The notes: a model not told the origin generated them from the letters alone. DNA of 64,000 bases from Gp7-AA10 sp035636095 (GCA_035636095.1 DASPZU010000118.1:1-64000), one strand, 5' to 3'; shown: positions 1 to 7,989, numbered from the stretch's first letter. Numbers and translations are program-made.

Positions 1-70
1 AAGCGTCACGCGGCGCGTCCGTTCGGCGTGGCTCGGCTCGGCGAGGCTGTTCACCGGCGCCTTCGGCGCG

Positions 71-1027
71 GTGATGAACGGACTCACTGCGTCCGACGCC
101 ACCACCGCCGATCGGAACGTCGACATGTTGATCGGCGGGCAGGCCGTGATCGAGGGCGTGTTGATGCGCTCCCTCTCCGGCTATTCCGTCGCCGTTCGCC
201 AACCGAACGGCAATATCGCGATCAAGAAGGACAAGCTCACCTCGATCACGAAGAAATATCCGTTTCTCAAGTTTCCGGTGATCCGCGGCTCGGTCGTCCT
301 GATCCAATCCCTGATCCTCGGCATCCGCGCGCTGAATTACTCGGCGGGGGTGGTCAGCGAGACGGAGGAAGGGAAGCAGGAGATGTCGAGCGCAGCGGTG
401 GCCGGATCGATGATCATGGCGCTGCTCCTCGGCATCGGCATCTTCATCCTGGCGCCGCTGGGACTGACGAATCTGATCCGGCACTATCTCATGCCTCAGA
501 TGACGAACTTCATGTACAACGTCATCGACGGCGTCATCCGTGCCCTCTTCTTTTTCGTATATATTTTATGCATATCATTTATGAATGAGATTCGGCGCCT
601 CTTTCAGTATCACGGCGCCGAGCACAAGACGGTCTACACCTTCGAGGCCAACGAGGAGCTGACCGTGGAGAACGCGCGGAAGAAATCGACGTTGCATCCG
701 CGCTGCGGAACGAGCTTCCTGATGTTCGTGCTGGTGATCTCCATCGTCGTTTTCTCATTCGTTCCATCGTCGATGCCGTTCGTGGTGAAGGTTCTGGCGC
801 GCGTCGTCCTGATCCCGCTCATCGCCGGTCTGGCCTACGAGATCATCCGCTTCTCCGCGCGTCACCTTGCCAACCCGTTCTGTCGCGCGCTGATTCAGCC
901 CGGGCTATGGCTGCAGAAGATCACCACCAAGGAACCGGACGACTCGCAGCTCGAGATCGCGATCACCGCATTGCGGGAGGCGCTGCTCTTCGACGCCGTC
1001 GAGCCGGAGCGCGCCGCCGTCGCCTAA
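71..1027 (+). CDS. DUF1385 (YqhQ-like) integral membrane protein
   Basis: The protein carries the hallmark GGQAVIEGVLMR block at about residues 25-36, followed by hydrophobic segments (about 110-135, 150-170, 215-235, 240-260) and a conserved HGAEHK stretch, which together match the DUF1385/YqhQ family. Its biochemical role is not established; members often sit beside prfA, as here (16 bp gap). The GTG at 71 or ATG at 74 is the first obvious start, but the frame stays open to the window edge, so the true start could lie upstream. A TGA in another frame at 72-74 would give a GTGA overlap with an upstream gene, a pattern common in this window. Codons for residues 163-173 are abruptly AT-rich. 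Confidence 0.85.
   Translation: MMNGLTASDATTADRNVDMLIGGQAVIEGVLMRSLSGYSVAVRQPNGNIAIKKDKLTSITKKYPFLKFPVIRGSVVLIQSLILGIRALNYSAGVVSETEEGKQEMSSAAVAGSMIMALLLGIGIFILAPLGLTNLIRHYLMPQMTNFMYNVIDGVIRALFFFVYILCISFMNEIRRLFQYHGAEHKTVYTFEANEELTVENARKKSTLHPRCGTSFLMFVLVISIVVFSFVPSSMPFVVKVLARVVLIPLIAGLAYEIIRFSARHLANPFCRALIQPGLWLQKITTKEPDDSQLEIAITALREALLFDAVEPERAAVA
557..589 (+). other. In-frame AT-rich island in the DUF1385 gene
   Basis: Eleven codons encoding VYILCISFMNE use gta, tat, att, tta, ata, tca and ttt; 7 of 33 bases are G or C. Flanking codons are GC-ending. The stretch contains the palindrome TATGCATA. The reading frame and membrane-segment character are kept, so this is not a frameshift or an insertion. 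Confidence 0.8.
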
Positions 1028-1043
1028 CGCTGCCGGAGGCGAC

Positions 1044-2108
1044 GTGAACGAAAAACTCGAACAACTCGAAAAGCGGTACGACGAGCTTCAGGCCAAGGTC
1101 TCCGATCCGAACATCGTCAGCGACCTCACCGTCTATCGCGACACCATGAAGGCCGTCGCGGAGATCGAGCTGGTGGTCCGGAAATACCGCGAGCTGAAGC
1201 AGGTCCGCAAAGGCATTGCCGACGCCCGCGAAATGCTGAAGGGCGAGTTGCGCGAACTGGCAGAGGTCGAGCTCGCCGCCCTCGAGGCAAAAGCCCCGGC
1301 GCTGGAAAACGAGCTGCGCATTCTGCTGCAGCCGAAGGATCCCAACGACGAGAAGAACGTCTTCGTCGAGATTCGTGCCGGCACCGGCGGCGACGAAGCC
1401 TCACTCTTTGCGGCCGAGATCATGCGCATGTACATCCGCTACGCCGAACGGAAGCGTTGGAAAGTCGACATGATCGACGCCAACTACTCGTCGGTAAACG
1501 GCGTGAAGGACGCCACGCTGCAGATTCAGGGAGACCGCGTCTACTCCCGATTGAAATTCGAATCGGGCGTCCATCGCGTACAGCGGGTTCCGCAAACCGA
1601 GACGCAGGGCCGCATCCACACCTCCGCCATCAGCGTGGTGGTCCTACCGGAAGCCGAAGACATCGACATCCAGGTCGCGGAAAAAGACATTCGGATCGAT
1701 ACGTTCTGCTCATCGGGCCCCGGCGGTCAGTCGGTGAATACGACGTACTCCGCGGTCCGGATCACGCACTTGCCGACCGGACTCATCGTCTCGTGCCAGG
1801 ATGAAAAGTCGCAGATCAAGAATCGGCACAAGGCGCTCAAAGTCCTCAAAGCGCGTCTGTACGAGATCGAGCGGCAGAAGCGCGAAGCCGAGCTGTCGGC
1901 AACGCGAAAAGGAATGATCGGCAGCGGCGACCGCTCCGAAAAAATCCGCACCTACAACTTCCCGCAGGACCGCGTGACTGATCATCGCATCGGGCTCACG
2001 GTTCACAATCTGCCCGCAGTCATGGACGGCAGCCTCGATGGCATCATCGAGCCGGCCATCGCGCACTTCCAGGCTGAGAAGCTTCGCGAGGCCGTCGAGG
2101 CGAAATGA
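1044..2108 (+). CDS. prfA: Peptide chain release factor 1 (RF1)
   Basis: Terminates translation at UAA and UAG by triggering peptidyl-tRNA hydrolysis on the ribosome. At 354 aa it has the usual length. The catalytic GGQ motif is seen in SSGPGGQSVNTTYSAVR (about residues 225-240), preceded by the stop-codon recognition region and an N-terminal coiled-coil domain. The GTG start at 1044 has a GGAGG ribosome-binding site at 1035-1039. It follows the DUF1385 gene by 16 bp and is probably cotranscribed with it. The PrmC methyltransferase gene often found next to prfA is absent; an O-methyltransferase follows instead. Confidence 0.97.
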   Translation: MNEKLEQLEKRYDELQAKVSDPNIVSDLTVYRDTMKAVAEIELVVRKYRELKQVRKGIADAREMLKGELRELAEVELAALEAKAPALENELRILLQPKDPNDEKNVFVEIRAGTGGDEASLFAAEIMRMYIRYAERKRWKVDMIDANYSSVNGVKDATLQIQGDRVYSRLKFESGVHRVQRVPQTETQGRIHTSAISVVVLPEAEDIDIQVAEKDIRIDTFCSSGPGGQSVNTTYSAVRITHLPTGLIVSCQDEKSQIKNRHKALKVLKARLYEIERQKREAELSATRKGMIGSGDRSEKIRTYNFPQDRVTDHRIGLTVHNLPAVMDGSLDGIIEPAIAHFQAEKLREAVEAK

Positions 2109-2119
2109 CGCGCGGAGAC

Positions 2120-2154
2120 GCGTCATCCTGAGCCGCGGAGAGGGCGAAGGATCT
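2120..2154. repeat. Intergenic repeat, family 1 (half element)
   Basis: Contains GTCATCCTGAGC followed by GAAGGATCTC, the left arm of the hairpin repeat seen complete at 11302-11380, 47168-47244 and 49275-49337. Here the right arm is missing. AAGGA at 2147-2151 inside the repeat lies 8 nt before the ATG of the next gene and is its only visible ribosome-binding site. Confidence 0.7.
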
Positions 2155-2159
2155 CAAGA

Positions 2160-2801
2160 ATGAAGCGAAGAGCCGACGCCATCCTCAAACGCGCGCAAGC
2201 CGAATATCTCGAACGACTCACTCCTCCACGCGATCCGCTGCTCGCGCGCATGGAGGCTTTCGCAGCCCAGCACAGACATCCCATCGCTGACCCGGAAGTC
2301 GGTCAGCTTCTCCGTATCCTCGTCCGGACCAGGAAGCCGCGCCGGATCCTCGAAGTCGGAACCAACATCGGCTATTCGGTCATCGTGATAGGGCGGGAGT
2401 GCGGGCGGGATGCGGTGGTGGAGACAATCGAGATCGACCCCGGCATTCTGGCGGCCGCCAGGGCATTTGTGTCGGAGGCCAGGCTGCCCTGCCAGGTGCG
2501 GTTCCATCAAGGCGCAGCGCTGGAAGTCATTCCGGGCCTGGTCGGCCCCTTCGATTTCATCTTCATCGATTGCGTGAAGACCGAGTACGCACAATATCTC
2601 GATGAACTCCTGCCCAAGCTCGAGCGCGGCGCTGTGATCGTCTGCGACAATCTGCTATGGGGCGGCGAAGTCGCTGGTGGCAGAGGCGACGCGAACACGA
2701 TCGCGCTGCGCAAGTTCAACCGGCGCCTTGCCACCGATCCCGCCCTGACCACAATTGTTTTGCCGCTGGGGGATGGGACCGGGATTTCGATCGTGAATTA
2801 A
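2160..2801 (+). CDS. SAM-dependent O-methyltransferase, CCoAOMT-like family
   Basis: A 213-aa class I methyltransferase of the O-methyltransferase family 3 type. The SAM-binding motif I is ILEVGTNIGYS (about residues 62-72), motif II is VETIEIDP, and FDFIFIDCVKTEY supplies the metal-binding/active Asp region; VCDNLLWGG is the conserved post-motif seen in catechol and caffeoyl-CoA O-methyltransferases. The substrate cannot be read from sequence. The Shine-Dalgarno comes from the upstream repeat element, and the TAA stop (2799-2801) falls inside the left arm of the downstream inverted repeat, so both ends of the gene are shaped by repeats. Confidence 0.88.
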   Translation: MKRRADAILKRAQAEYLERLTPPRDPLLARMEAFAAQHRHPIADPEVGQLLRILVRTRKPRRILEVGTNIGYSVIVIGRECGRDAVVETIEIDPGILAAARAFVSEARLPCQVRFHQGAALEVIPGLVGPFDFIFIDCVKTEYAQYLDELLPKLERGAVIVCDNLLWGGEVAGGRGDANTIALRKFNRRLATDPALTTIVLPLGDGTGISIVN

Positions 2802-2879
2802 GAATTTCAAATTTCAAATGAAAAATTGAAAATCAAACCTGATTTTTCATTTTCAATTTGCAATTTGAAATTCTTAATT
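2796..2879. repeat. AT-rich intergenic inverted repeat, family 2
   Basis: A perfect 18-bp inverted repeat: AATTAAGAATTTCAAATT at 2796-2813 pairs with its complement at 2862-2879, and further AT pairing exists between the arms. The same sequence family occurs at 54262-54349 and, in variant form, at 8228-8331. It contains the stop codon of the O-methyltransferase gene. Confidence 0.9.
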
Positions 2880-2886
2880 TCGGTGT

Positions 2887-2919
2887 AAAAACAAAAACGC
2901 CGCCGTTGCCGGCGGCGTT
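2887..2919 (-). terminator. Rho-independent terminator of the DUF1573 gene
   Basis: A 9-bp stem AACGCCGCC/GGCGGCGTT (2896-2904 with 2911-2919) has a GTTGCC loop. On the minus strand it is followed by TTTTTGTTTTT, so it terminates the gene ending at 2942. Confidence 0.9.
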
Positions 2920-2941
2920 CACATTCAGAAAGCTCGACCGT

Positions 2942-4057
2942 TTACTTCGAGGATGTTCCTGAGGCCACCATCTTCTTCACGGTACCCTTCACCGGAAGCG
3001 TGACGACCGGATTGATCTTATCGCTGGTGTAGATCTTCACGGTGCCGTCGATGTCGCCCGGCTTGGCGTCTTTTGCCACCTGTAACGTGACTTCGTAGTC
3101 GCCCTTCTGCGCCAGCGGCTTGAAGGCTGTCGTGATCGCCGGAACGGTCGATTCGACCTTCGTGACCACGAACTGCTCCGGAGTCTTCAGATCATTCGAG
3201 TGCAGCAGCACCGAGCGTGTCGCGGCTGCCTCGCTCGGGGCGACTTCGCCGAAGTTCAGCATCGTCGGCTCCACGCGATAAGTGGGACGAATCACGCCTG
3301 TGACGCTGATCGGATATTCGGGCTGGTGCTTCGAGTTGGTCATGATGCGAACTTTGTCAGCCATCGGACCGATCTTGGCTTCCGCGCCGCCGACGGTGAT
3401 GTCGACCTTGTACTGATCCTGGCCCTTCCTGCCGATATTCGCGTTGCGCTCGGTCTCCTCGAGCTTCTTGTAGGTGACCTTAACCCAATCGCCGGGGACC
3501 TGCACATCGGTGATCTCGAACGGTCCCTCCTCCTCAGAGTAGAGAGTGACGCTCTGGGTGGCCACATCGCCTTGCAACTGATTGAAGCGCACGAATCCGG
3601 CTGGGAAAGCGTCGACATATGGCTTCACGATCGCGTGGATGGTGAGAGTCGATGTCGGCGATCCCGGATCGTTCGTTTCCAGCGTGACCGTCTTGGCGAT
3701 CGGTCCGTTGAAGTTGGTTGTGTCGACGTGGGCGGTGACCTTTCCCGTTTCGCCCGGCTTGATCACTTTGTCGAAGTCGGCAACCGTGCATCCGCAGCCC
3801 GGCTTGGCGGCCAGGATCTGCAGATCGGCGTTGCCGGTGTTCTTGACCACAAATGACCACTCCAGCTTGTCGCCCTTCGGCACTTCGCCGTATTCCTTCA
3901 CCGGCTCGACGAGCGTGAGACGCGGGGCCTTCTCCTCAGCGGGTGTGGCAGACTTGGTGGCGTCGGCTTTCGTCGTCTTGGTCTGCGCGGCGGCGATCGA
4001 CGCCATGAGCGCGACCAGGAACGCCATCGTGACGCTGATGATTCGCTTCGATGACAT
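2942..4057 (-). CDS. Exported DUF1573 domain protein
   Basis: A 371-aa exported protein with a signal peptide (MSSKRIISVTMAFLVALMAS..., cleavage near AAAQ). Residues about 50-140 form a DUF1573 Ig-like/ASPM-SPD-2 module with the characteristic GCGCT motif, and two or three more beta-sandwich repeats follow. Function is unknown; such proteins are periplasmic or surface-associated. I chose the ATG at 4057 because AGGAGG at 4067-4072 is 9 nt upstream; the ATG at 4066 touches that Shine-Dalgarno and is unlikely. An 18-bp tandem repeat lies directly upstream. It is a single-gene unit with its own terminator, divergent from mpl. Confidence 0.85.
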   Translation of the reverse strand: MSSKRIISVTMAFLVALMASIAAAQTKTTKADATKSATPAEEKAPRLTLVEPVKEYGEVPKGDKLEWSFVVKNTGNADLQILAAKPGCGCTVADFDKVIKPGETGKVTAHVDTTNFNGPIAKTVTLETNDPGSPTSTLTIHAIVKPYVDAFPAGFVRFNQLQGDVATQSVTLYSEEEGPFEITDVQVPGDWVKVTYKKLEETERNANIGRKGQDQYKVDITVGGAEAKIGPMADKVRIMTNSKHQPEYPISVTGVIRPTYRVEPTMLNFGEVAPSEAAATRSVLLHSNDLKTPEQFVVTKVESTVPAITTAFKPLAQKGDYEVTLQVAKDAKPGDIDGTVKIYTSDKINPVVTLPVKGTVKKMVASGTSSK

Positions 4058-4071
4058 GCGGAACATCCTCC

Positions 4072-4107
4072 TGTGTTTGAGCGCGATTATGTGTTTGAGC
4101 GCGATTA
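4072..4107. repeat. 18-bp perfect tandem repeat in the DUF1573/mpl divergent region
   Basis: TGTGTTTGAGCGCGATTA occurs at 4072-4089 and again at 4090-4107. On the minus strand the pair abuts the Shine-Dalgarno of the DUF1573 gene, so it lies in that gene's leader; it also lies about 28 bp before the mpl start. Confidence 0.9.
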
Positions 4108-4134
4108 AGTGATGGTGAAACGTAGGTTCGAACG

Positions 4135-5571
4135 ATGCCTCACGTCAAACAAATTCCTAAGATCAACCGTGTCTACCTGATCGGAATCGGCGGGACCGCC
4201 ATGGCCTCACTGGCCGGCATGCTGCAGCAGCGCGGTTACGAGGTCGGCGGGTCCGACGAGCACGTGTATCCCCCCATGTCCACGTACCTGGAAAGCCTGC
4301 GCATCCCCGTGCTCGAGGGGTATACGCGCGAGCATGTGGAGACGTTTCGGCCCGAGCTGGTCGTGATCGGCAATGTTGCATCTCGAAACAATCCGGAAGC
4401 CGAGGCCACTCTGGCGATGGACCTGCCCTACACCTCGATGCCCGAGGCCATCTACGAGCTGTTCATCAAGGGGAAACATTCGATCGTCGTCAGCGGGACA
4501 CACGGCAAGACCACCACCACCTCGCTGATGGCGTGGGTCCTGGAGGCCGCCGGCCGCGATCCGAGCATGGTGGTGGGAGGCCTCCCTCTCAATTTCAATC
4601 ACAACTTCAAGCTGGGGAAGGGCTCCGATTTCGTCATCGAGGGCGACGAATACAACACCGCCTTCTTCGACAAAGGTCCTAAATTTTTGCACTATAAATC
4701 GAATATATTAATCGTTAATAATATCGAATTCGATCACGCCGACATCTACCCCGACCTGGCCGCCATCATCGATGCCTTTCGCAACGCCGTGCAGCGCGTT
4801 GCGGCGAACGACACGATCGTCGCAAACGGCGACGACGCGAACGTCATGGGCTTGCGCAAGGATGCCCGCGCGCGATGGGTCACATTCGGGTCGGGCGACG
4901 TGGTCGCGAAGGATGTGGAATTTGCTCCCGAGAGCACCTCCTTCACGGCGTGGTGGGAAGGAAAAGAGTGGTTTCGATTTCGAACCACGCTTTCCGGCCG
5001 TCATAACGTCCTCAATGCGCTGGCCGTGATTGCCACCGCGCGGCTTGGCGGTCTTTCGGCGGAAGAGATTCAGAAAGGGCTCCAGACGTTCCAGGGAATC
5101 AAGCGGCGGATGGAAGTCCGCGGCGTGGAACGCGGTGTCACCGTCATCGACGACTTCGCCCATCATCCCACCGCCATCGCGACCACCCTCAACGGCGCGC
5201 GACGTCGTTATCCCGGCCGCCGTTTATGGGCCCTCTTCGAGCCGCGATCGATCTCCTCGAGCCGGAAGGAATTCGAGAGCGGCTACATCGAGGCCTTCCA
5301 CGAAGCGGACCGCGTGATCATCGGCCCGATTTTTCATCGCGATCGTTACGTCTCGCGCTACGGCCTCGACAAGATGATGTCAGTACCGGAGATCGTCACG
5401 CGCCTGAACGCCGACGGCATTCCGACCAGCCAGTTGGACGACTTCGATGCCATCGCGGAGAACGTTGCACGCGAGGCCTCCGAAAATGACGTGGTGGTGG
5501 TGATGTCGTCGGGAGCGTTCGGCGGCGTGCACGAAAAGATTCTGCAGCGACTGGCCAGTCCGCTACACTAG
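4135..5571 (+). CDS. mpl: UDP-N-acetylmuramate:L-alanyl-gamma-D-glutamyl-meso-diaminopimelate ligase
   Basis: Attaches the recycled tripeptide L-Ala-gamma-D-Glu-meso-DAP to UDP-MurNAc in murein recycling. The Mur-ligase P-loop is SGTHGKTTTT (about residues 121-130), and the Mpl-specific EGDEYNTAFFDK (about 169-180) distinguishes it from MurC. The N-terminal Rossmann-like GIGGTAMASLAG block and the C-terminal ERGVTVIDDFAHHPTA region are typical. At 478 aa it is near the family norm (about 460). No strong ribosome-binding site is visible before ATG 4135. Codons for residues 183-200 (KFLHY...IEFD) are strikingly AT-rich, although the conserved NNIEFDHAD motif is kept. Confidence 0.94.
   Translation: MPHVKQIPKINRVYLIGIGGTAMASLAGMLQQRGYEVGGSDEHVYPPMSTYLESLRIPVLEGYTREHVETFRPELVVIGNVASRNNPEAEATLAMDLPYTSMPEAIYELFIKGKHSIVVSGTHGKTTTTSLMAWVLEAAGRDPSMVVGGLPLNFNHNFKLGKGSDFVIEGDEYNTAFFDKGPKFLHYKSNILIVNNIEFDHADIYPDLAAIIDAFRNAVQRVAANDTIVANGDDANVMGLRKDARARWVTFGSGDVVAKDVEFAPESTSFTAWWEGKEWFRFRTTLSGRHNVLNALAVIATARLGGLSAEEIQKGLQTFQGIKRRMEVRGVERGVTVIDDFAHHPTAIATTLNGARRRYPGRRLWALFEPRSISSSRKEFESGYIEAFHEADRVIIGPIFHRDRYVSRYGLDKMMSVPEIVTRLNADGIPTSQLDDFDAIAENVAREASENDVVVVMSSGAFGGVHEKILQRLASPLH
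4681..4734 (+). other. In-frame AT-rich island in mpl
   Basis: Eighteen codons (aaa, ttt, ttg, cac, tat, aaa, tcg, aat, ata, tta and so on) contain 11 G/C of 54 bases. The stretch includes TATTAA-TCG-TTAATA, an inverted repeat with 6-bp arms. The Mpl motif continues unbroken through it. Confidence 0.85.
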
Positions 5572-5584
5572 AATACGCCGCTCC

Positions 5585-7657
5585 ATGGGCTTCGCCGATG
5601 ATGCGAATGCGCTGATCCAAGACAAAAAATTCGACGAACTCGAATCGCTGTGGATGAGTCAACTGGATAGCGATCCCAGCGACGTCGAGGCTTTCGTGCG
5701 AACGGCCAAAGCGCTTCGCAAATCCGAACAACGCACCCAATCCGACACGCTCCTGGGACTGCTCGCCGAAATGCTGCTGGAGCGCAAGATGTGGTCCGAG
5801 CGTCTGCAAGCCCTCAAAGAGATCGGACGGCTCTCGAAGCATCCGGCGCAGTTGCGCCCGCAGATCGAGGAGGCGTTGCGTAACGCCTACGGTTCTCGAA
5901 AGAGCTTTCAGCGTGCCTTCGAGTTCGTCGGTTTCAGCGAGCCGACAAGCAATCCGGTCGAGCGCGCAGAAAAGATCGAGAGCTGGCTGCAGTACGACGA
6001 GGGGGAGCTCTATTTCATGGCCGGGCGCGGGGCGGGCGTGGTGGTGGAGCTCAATCCCGAGCTGGGCATCGCACGCCTCGATTTCGAAAAAGAAAAGCGG
6101 GTGTCGGTGCCGCTGGGGGCAGCGGGGAAGTTTCTCGTGCCGCTCACCAGCGGCCACGTCCTGCGCGAAAAATTCAAGGATGCCGCCAGGATCAAAGCCG
6201 AAGCTGCGAAGTCGCCTCCGACTTTTTTCGCGCGGGTGCTGCAGAGCTTCGGACGCCCGATGACGATGGCCGAGGTGCGCGATGCCGTCATTGGAATCGT
6301 GGCGGAAGAGAAATGGAGCTCGTGGTGGACATCGGCGCGAAAGAATCCGCAGATCGTCGTCAGCGGCGCCGGCGCGAAAGCAACCTATTCCTGGAGCACG
6401 TCGACCGGCGAGGCTGACAAAACGATCCGACGCGAATTCGATCGCGCCGACCCGAAAGCCAAGCTCGATCTCGCTCGCAAACACAGCGCGCGCAGCAAGG
6501 ATCTGGCGGATGCATTCTCGAGTGCGCTCGCCAACGAAGCTGTGCGGCTCTCCAAGAGTGACCCCGCCATGGCGTGGCAGATCCTGACCACGCTGGAATC
6601 GCTGCCGGGCACCTACACGCCGCCATTCGATCCAGCCTCGCTGCTGAGCGGAGCATTGGCCTCGCGGACTGTGGCAGCCATCAACGACAAGGCGCTTCGC
6701 GAGCGCGCGCTGACGACCGTCCGAAATGCGCACCCCGATTGGCCCAAGGTCTTCGGCGAGATTTTCTTTCTCGATGAGGAGCCGCGCATCCTCTCATTGG
6801 TCATGTCGACTCTGGAGAAAGATGGACAGAGCGACATTCGCGACCGGCTGATCGACGAGACTTTGCGCTACCCTCGCCGTCATCCGCGTGCGTTCTACTG
6901 GTACGCCAAGCAGCTCGACGAACAGGATCCCCTTCCCGATCGTGCGAATTACGGCCTCCTTTTTCAAATCCTCGACGCCGTCGCCTCCGACGAATTCGCG
7001 CCGGTGCGCGCGCGCCTGAAGGATTTTTTCGACAAGGGCGGCTTCGTCACGCGCATCATCATGAAAGTCGAAAACGAAGAGCAGGCCCGGAAGCTGGCGG
7101 AGAGCCTCGACCGGTACGGCGCCATCGAGGAGTATCGGCGCGAGGACGTCAAGCACGCACTGCTCATGAAATATCCGTCGCTGCGCGAGCCGCAGGTCGA
7201 GCCGATCTACGCCACCGCCGATTCGCTGGCCAAGAAACGGGCAGAGCTCGAGCACTTGCTCAAAGTCGAGATCCCCGCCAACAAGAAAGCGATCCAGGTG
7301 GCGCGCGAGATGGGCGATCTCAGCGAGAATTTCGAGTACAAGTCGGCGCGGCAGCGCGATGAATATCTCTCGGCGCGAGTGGGCAAGCTGCAGACCGAGC
7401 TCGCCAACGTCCGTGTGATCGACCCCGCCGCCGTCGATGTCGGCGCAGTGCGCGTCGGAACAAAAGTGGCGCTCTCCAACGGCGATGTCCGCCGCGAAGT
7501 CACCATCCTCGGTCCGTGGGAATCGGCGCCCGAACATGGGATCTATTCGAATCAATCGGACGTCGCCAAAGCCTTGATCGGACGCGCCGCCGGCGAGATC
7601 GTCACCTTCATGGGAAACGACTATGAAATCGAGTCGATCCGGCGCTGGAATGAGTAG
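5585..7657 (+). CDS. GreA/GreB-family transcript cleavage factor with about 530-residue N-terminal extension
   Basis: The last roughly 155 residues are a complete Gre factor: an N-terminal coiled coil with GDLSENFEYKSARQ, which keeps the Asp and Glu of the catalytic tip, and a C-terminal FKBP-like domain ending GNDYEIESIRRW. Gre proteins stimulate RNA cleavage in backtracked RNA polymerase. The first about 530 residues are helical and TPR-like in look (LLAEMLLERKMWSERLQALK and similar) and I do not recognise a named domain; ordinary GreA is about 158 aa. Chlamydial GreA is similarly long (about 715 aa), so this architecture is not unique. It follows mpl by 13 bp. Confidence 0.85.
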   Translation: MGFADDANALIQDKKFDELESLWMSQLDSDPSDVEAFVRTAKALRKSEQRTQSDTLLGLLAEMLLERKMWSERLQALKEIGRLSKHPAQLRPQIEEALRNAYGSRKSFQRAFEFVGFSEPTSNPVERAEKIESWLQYDEGELYFMAGRGAGVVVELNPELGIARLDFEKEKRVSVPLGAAGKFLVPLTSGHVLREKFKDAARIKAEAAKSPPTFFARVLQSFGRPMTMAEVRDAVIGIVAEEKWSSWWTSARKNPQIVVSGAGAKATYSWSTSTGEADKTIRREFDRADPKAKLDLARKHSARSKDLADAFSSALANEAVRLSKSDPAMAWQILTTLESLPGTYTPPFDPASLLSGALASRTVAAINDKALRERALTTVRNAHPDWPKVFGEIFFLDEEPRILSLVMSTLEKDGQSDIRDRLIDETLRYPRRHPRAFYWYAKQLDEQDPLPDRANYGLLFQILDAVASDEFAPVRARLKDFFDKGGFVTRIIMKVENEEQARKLAESLDRYGAIEEYRREDVKHALLMKYPSLREPQVEPIYATADSLAKKRAELEHLLKVEIPANKKAIQVAREMGDLSENFEYKSARQRDEYLSARVGKLQTELANVRVIDPAAVDVGAVRVGTKVALSNGDVRREVTILGPWESAPEHGIYSNQSDVAKALIGRAAGEIVTFMGNDYEIESIRRWNE

Positions 7658-7691
7658 TTCGATCAGGTAGTTCGATTACAATGACCCGGCC

Positions 7692-7958
7692 ATGACCTAC
7701 ATCATCGCTGAGCCTTGCATCGGCACGAAAGACACGGCCTGTGTCGATGTTTGTCCGGTGGATTGCATCCATCCGCGAAAAGATGAAGCCGGTTTTGCCG
7801 AAGCCACCATGCTCTACATCGACCCGGAAGTGTGTATTGACTGCGGCGCTTGCGAACCGGCCTGTCCTGTGCAAGCGATCTTTCCGGCCGATCTGACGCC
7901 CGAAAAATGGAAACAGTACATTCAGATCAACGCGGACTGGTACAAAAGTCGAAGTTGA
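7692..7958 (+). CDS. Ferredoxin, two-cluster (7Fe or 8Fe type)
   Basis: An 88-aa low-potential electron carrier. The N-terminal cluster motif is C9-x7-C17-x3-C21-P, as in seven-iron ferredoxins, and the second is CIDCGACEPACP, a canonical CxxCxxCxxxCP. The adjacent CPVDCIHP supplies the remaining ligand. The spacing resembles Bacillus/Thermus-type [3Fe-4S][4Fe-4S] ferredoxins. The redox partner is not evident from the neighbours. It is 34 bp after the Gre-family gene. A promoter-like element starts only 3 bases before the stop, on the same strand, for a separate downstream transcript. Confidence 0.93.
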   Translation: MTYIIAEPCIGTKDTACVDVCPVDCIHPRKDEAGFAEATMLYIDPEVCIDCGACEPACPVQAIFPADLTPEKWKQYIQINADWYKSRS

Positions 7959-7983
7959 TATTTGTGACTGAAGTCACTACATT
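7955..7983 (+). promoter_or_regulatory. Sigma-70-type promoter with operator palindrome filling the spacer
   Basis: TTGATA (7955-7960) and TACATT (7978-7983) are separated by exactly 17 nt. That spacer contains the perfect inverted repeat GTGACT-GA-AGTCAC (7964-7977), a placement typical of a site for a dimeric repressor. No regulator gene is adjacent. It drives no visible ORF; see the short transcript ending at 8063. Confidence 0.55.
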
Positions 7984-7989
7984 AGTCAG

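Noticed and set aside
5396..6733. 445-aa minus-strand ORF opposite mpl and the Gre-family gene
   Set aside because: Spans two well-supported plus-strand genes and has no recognisable domain.
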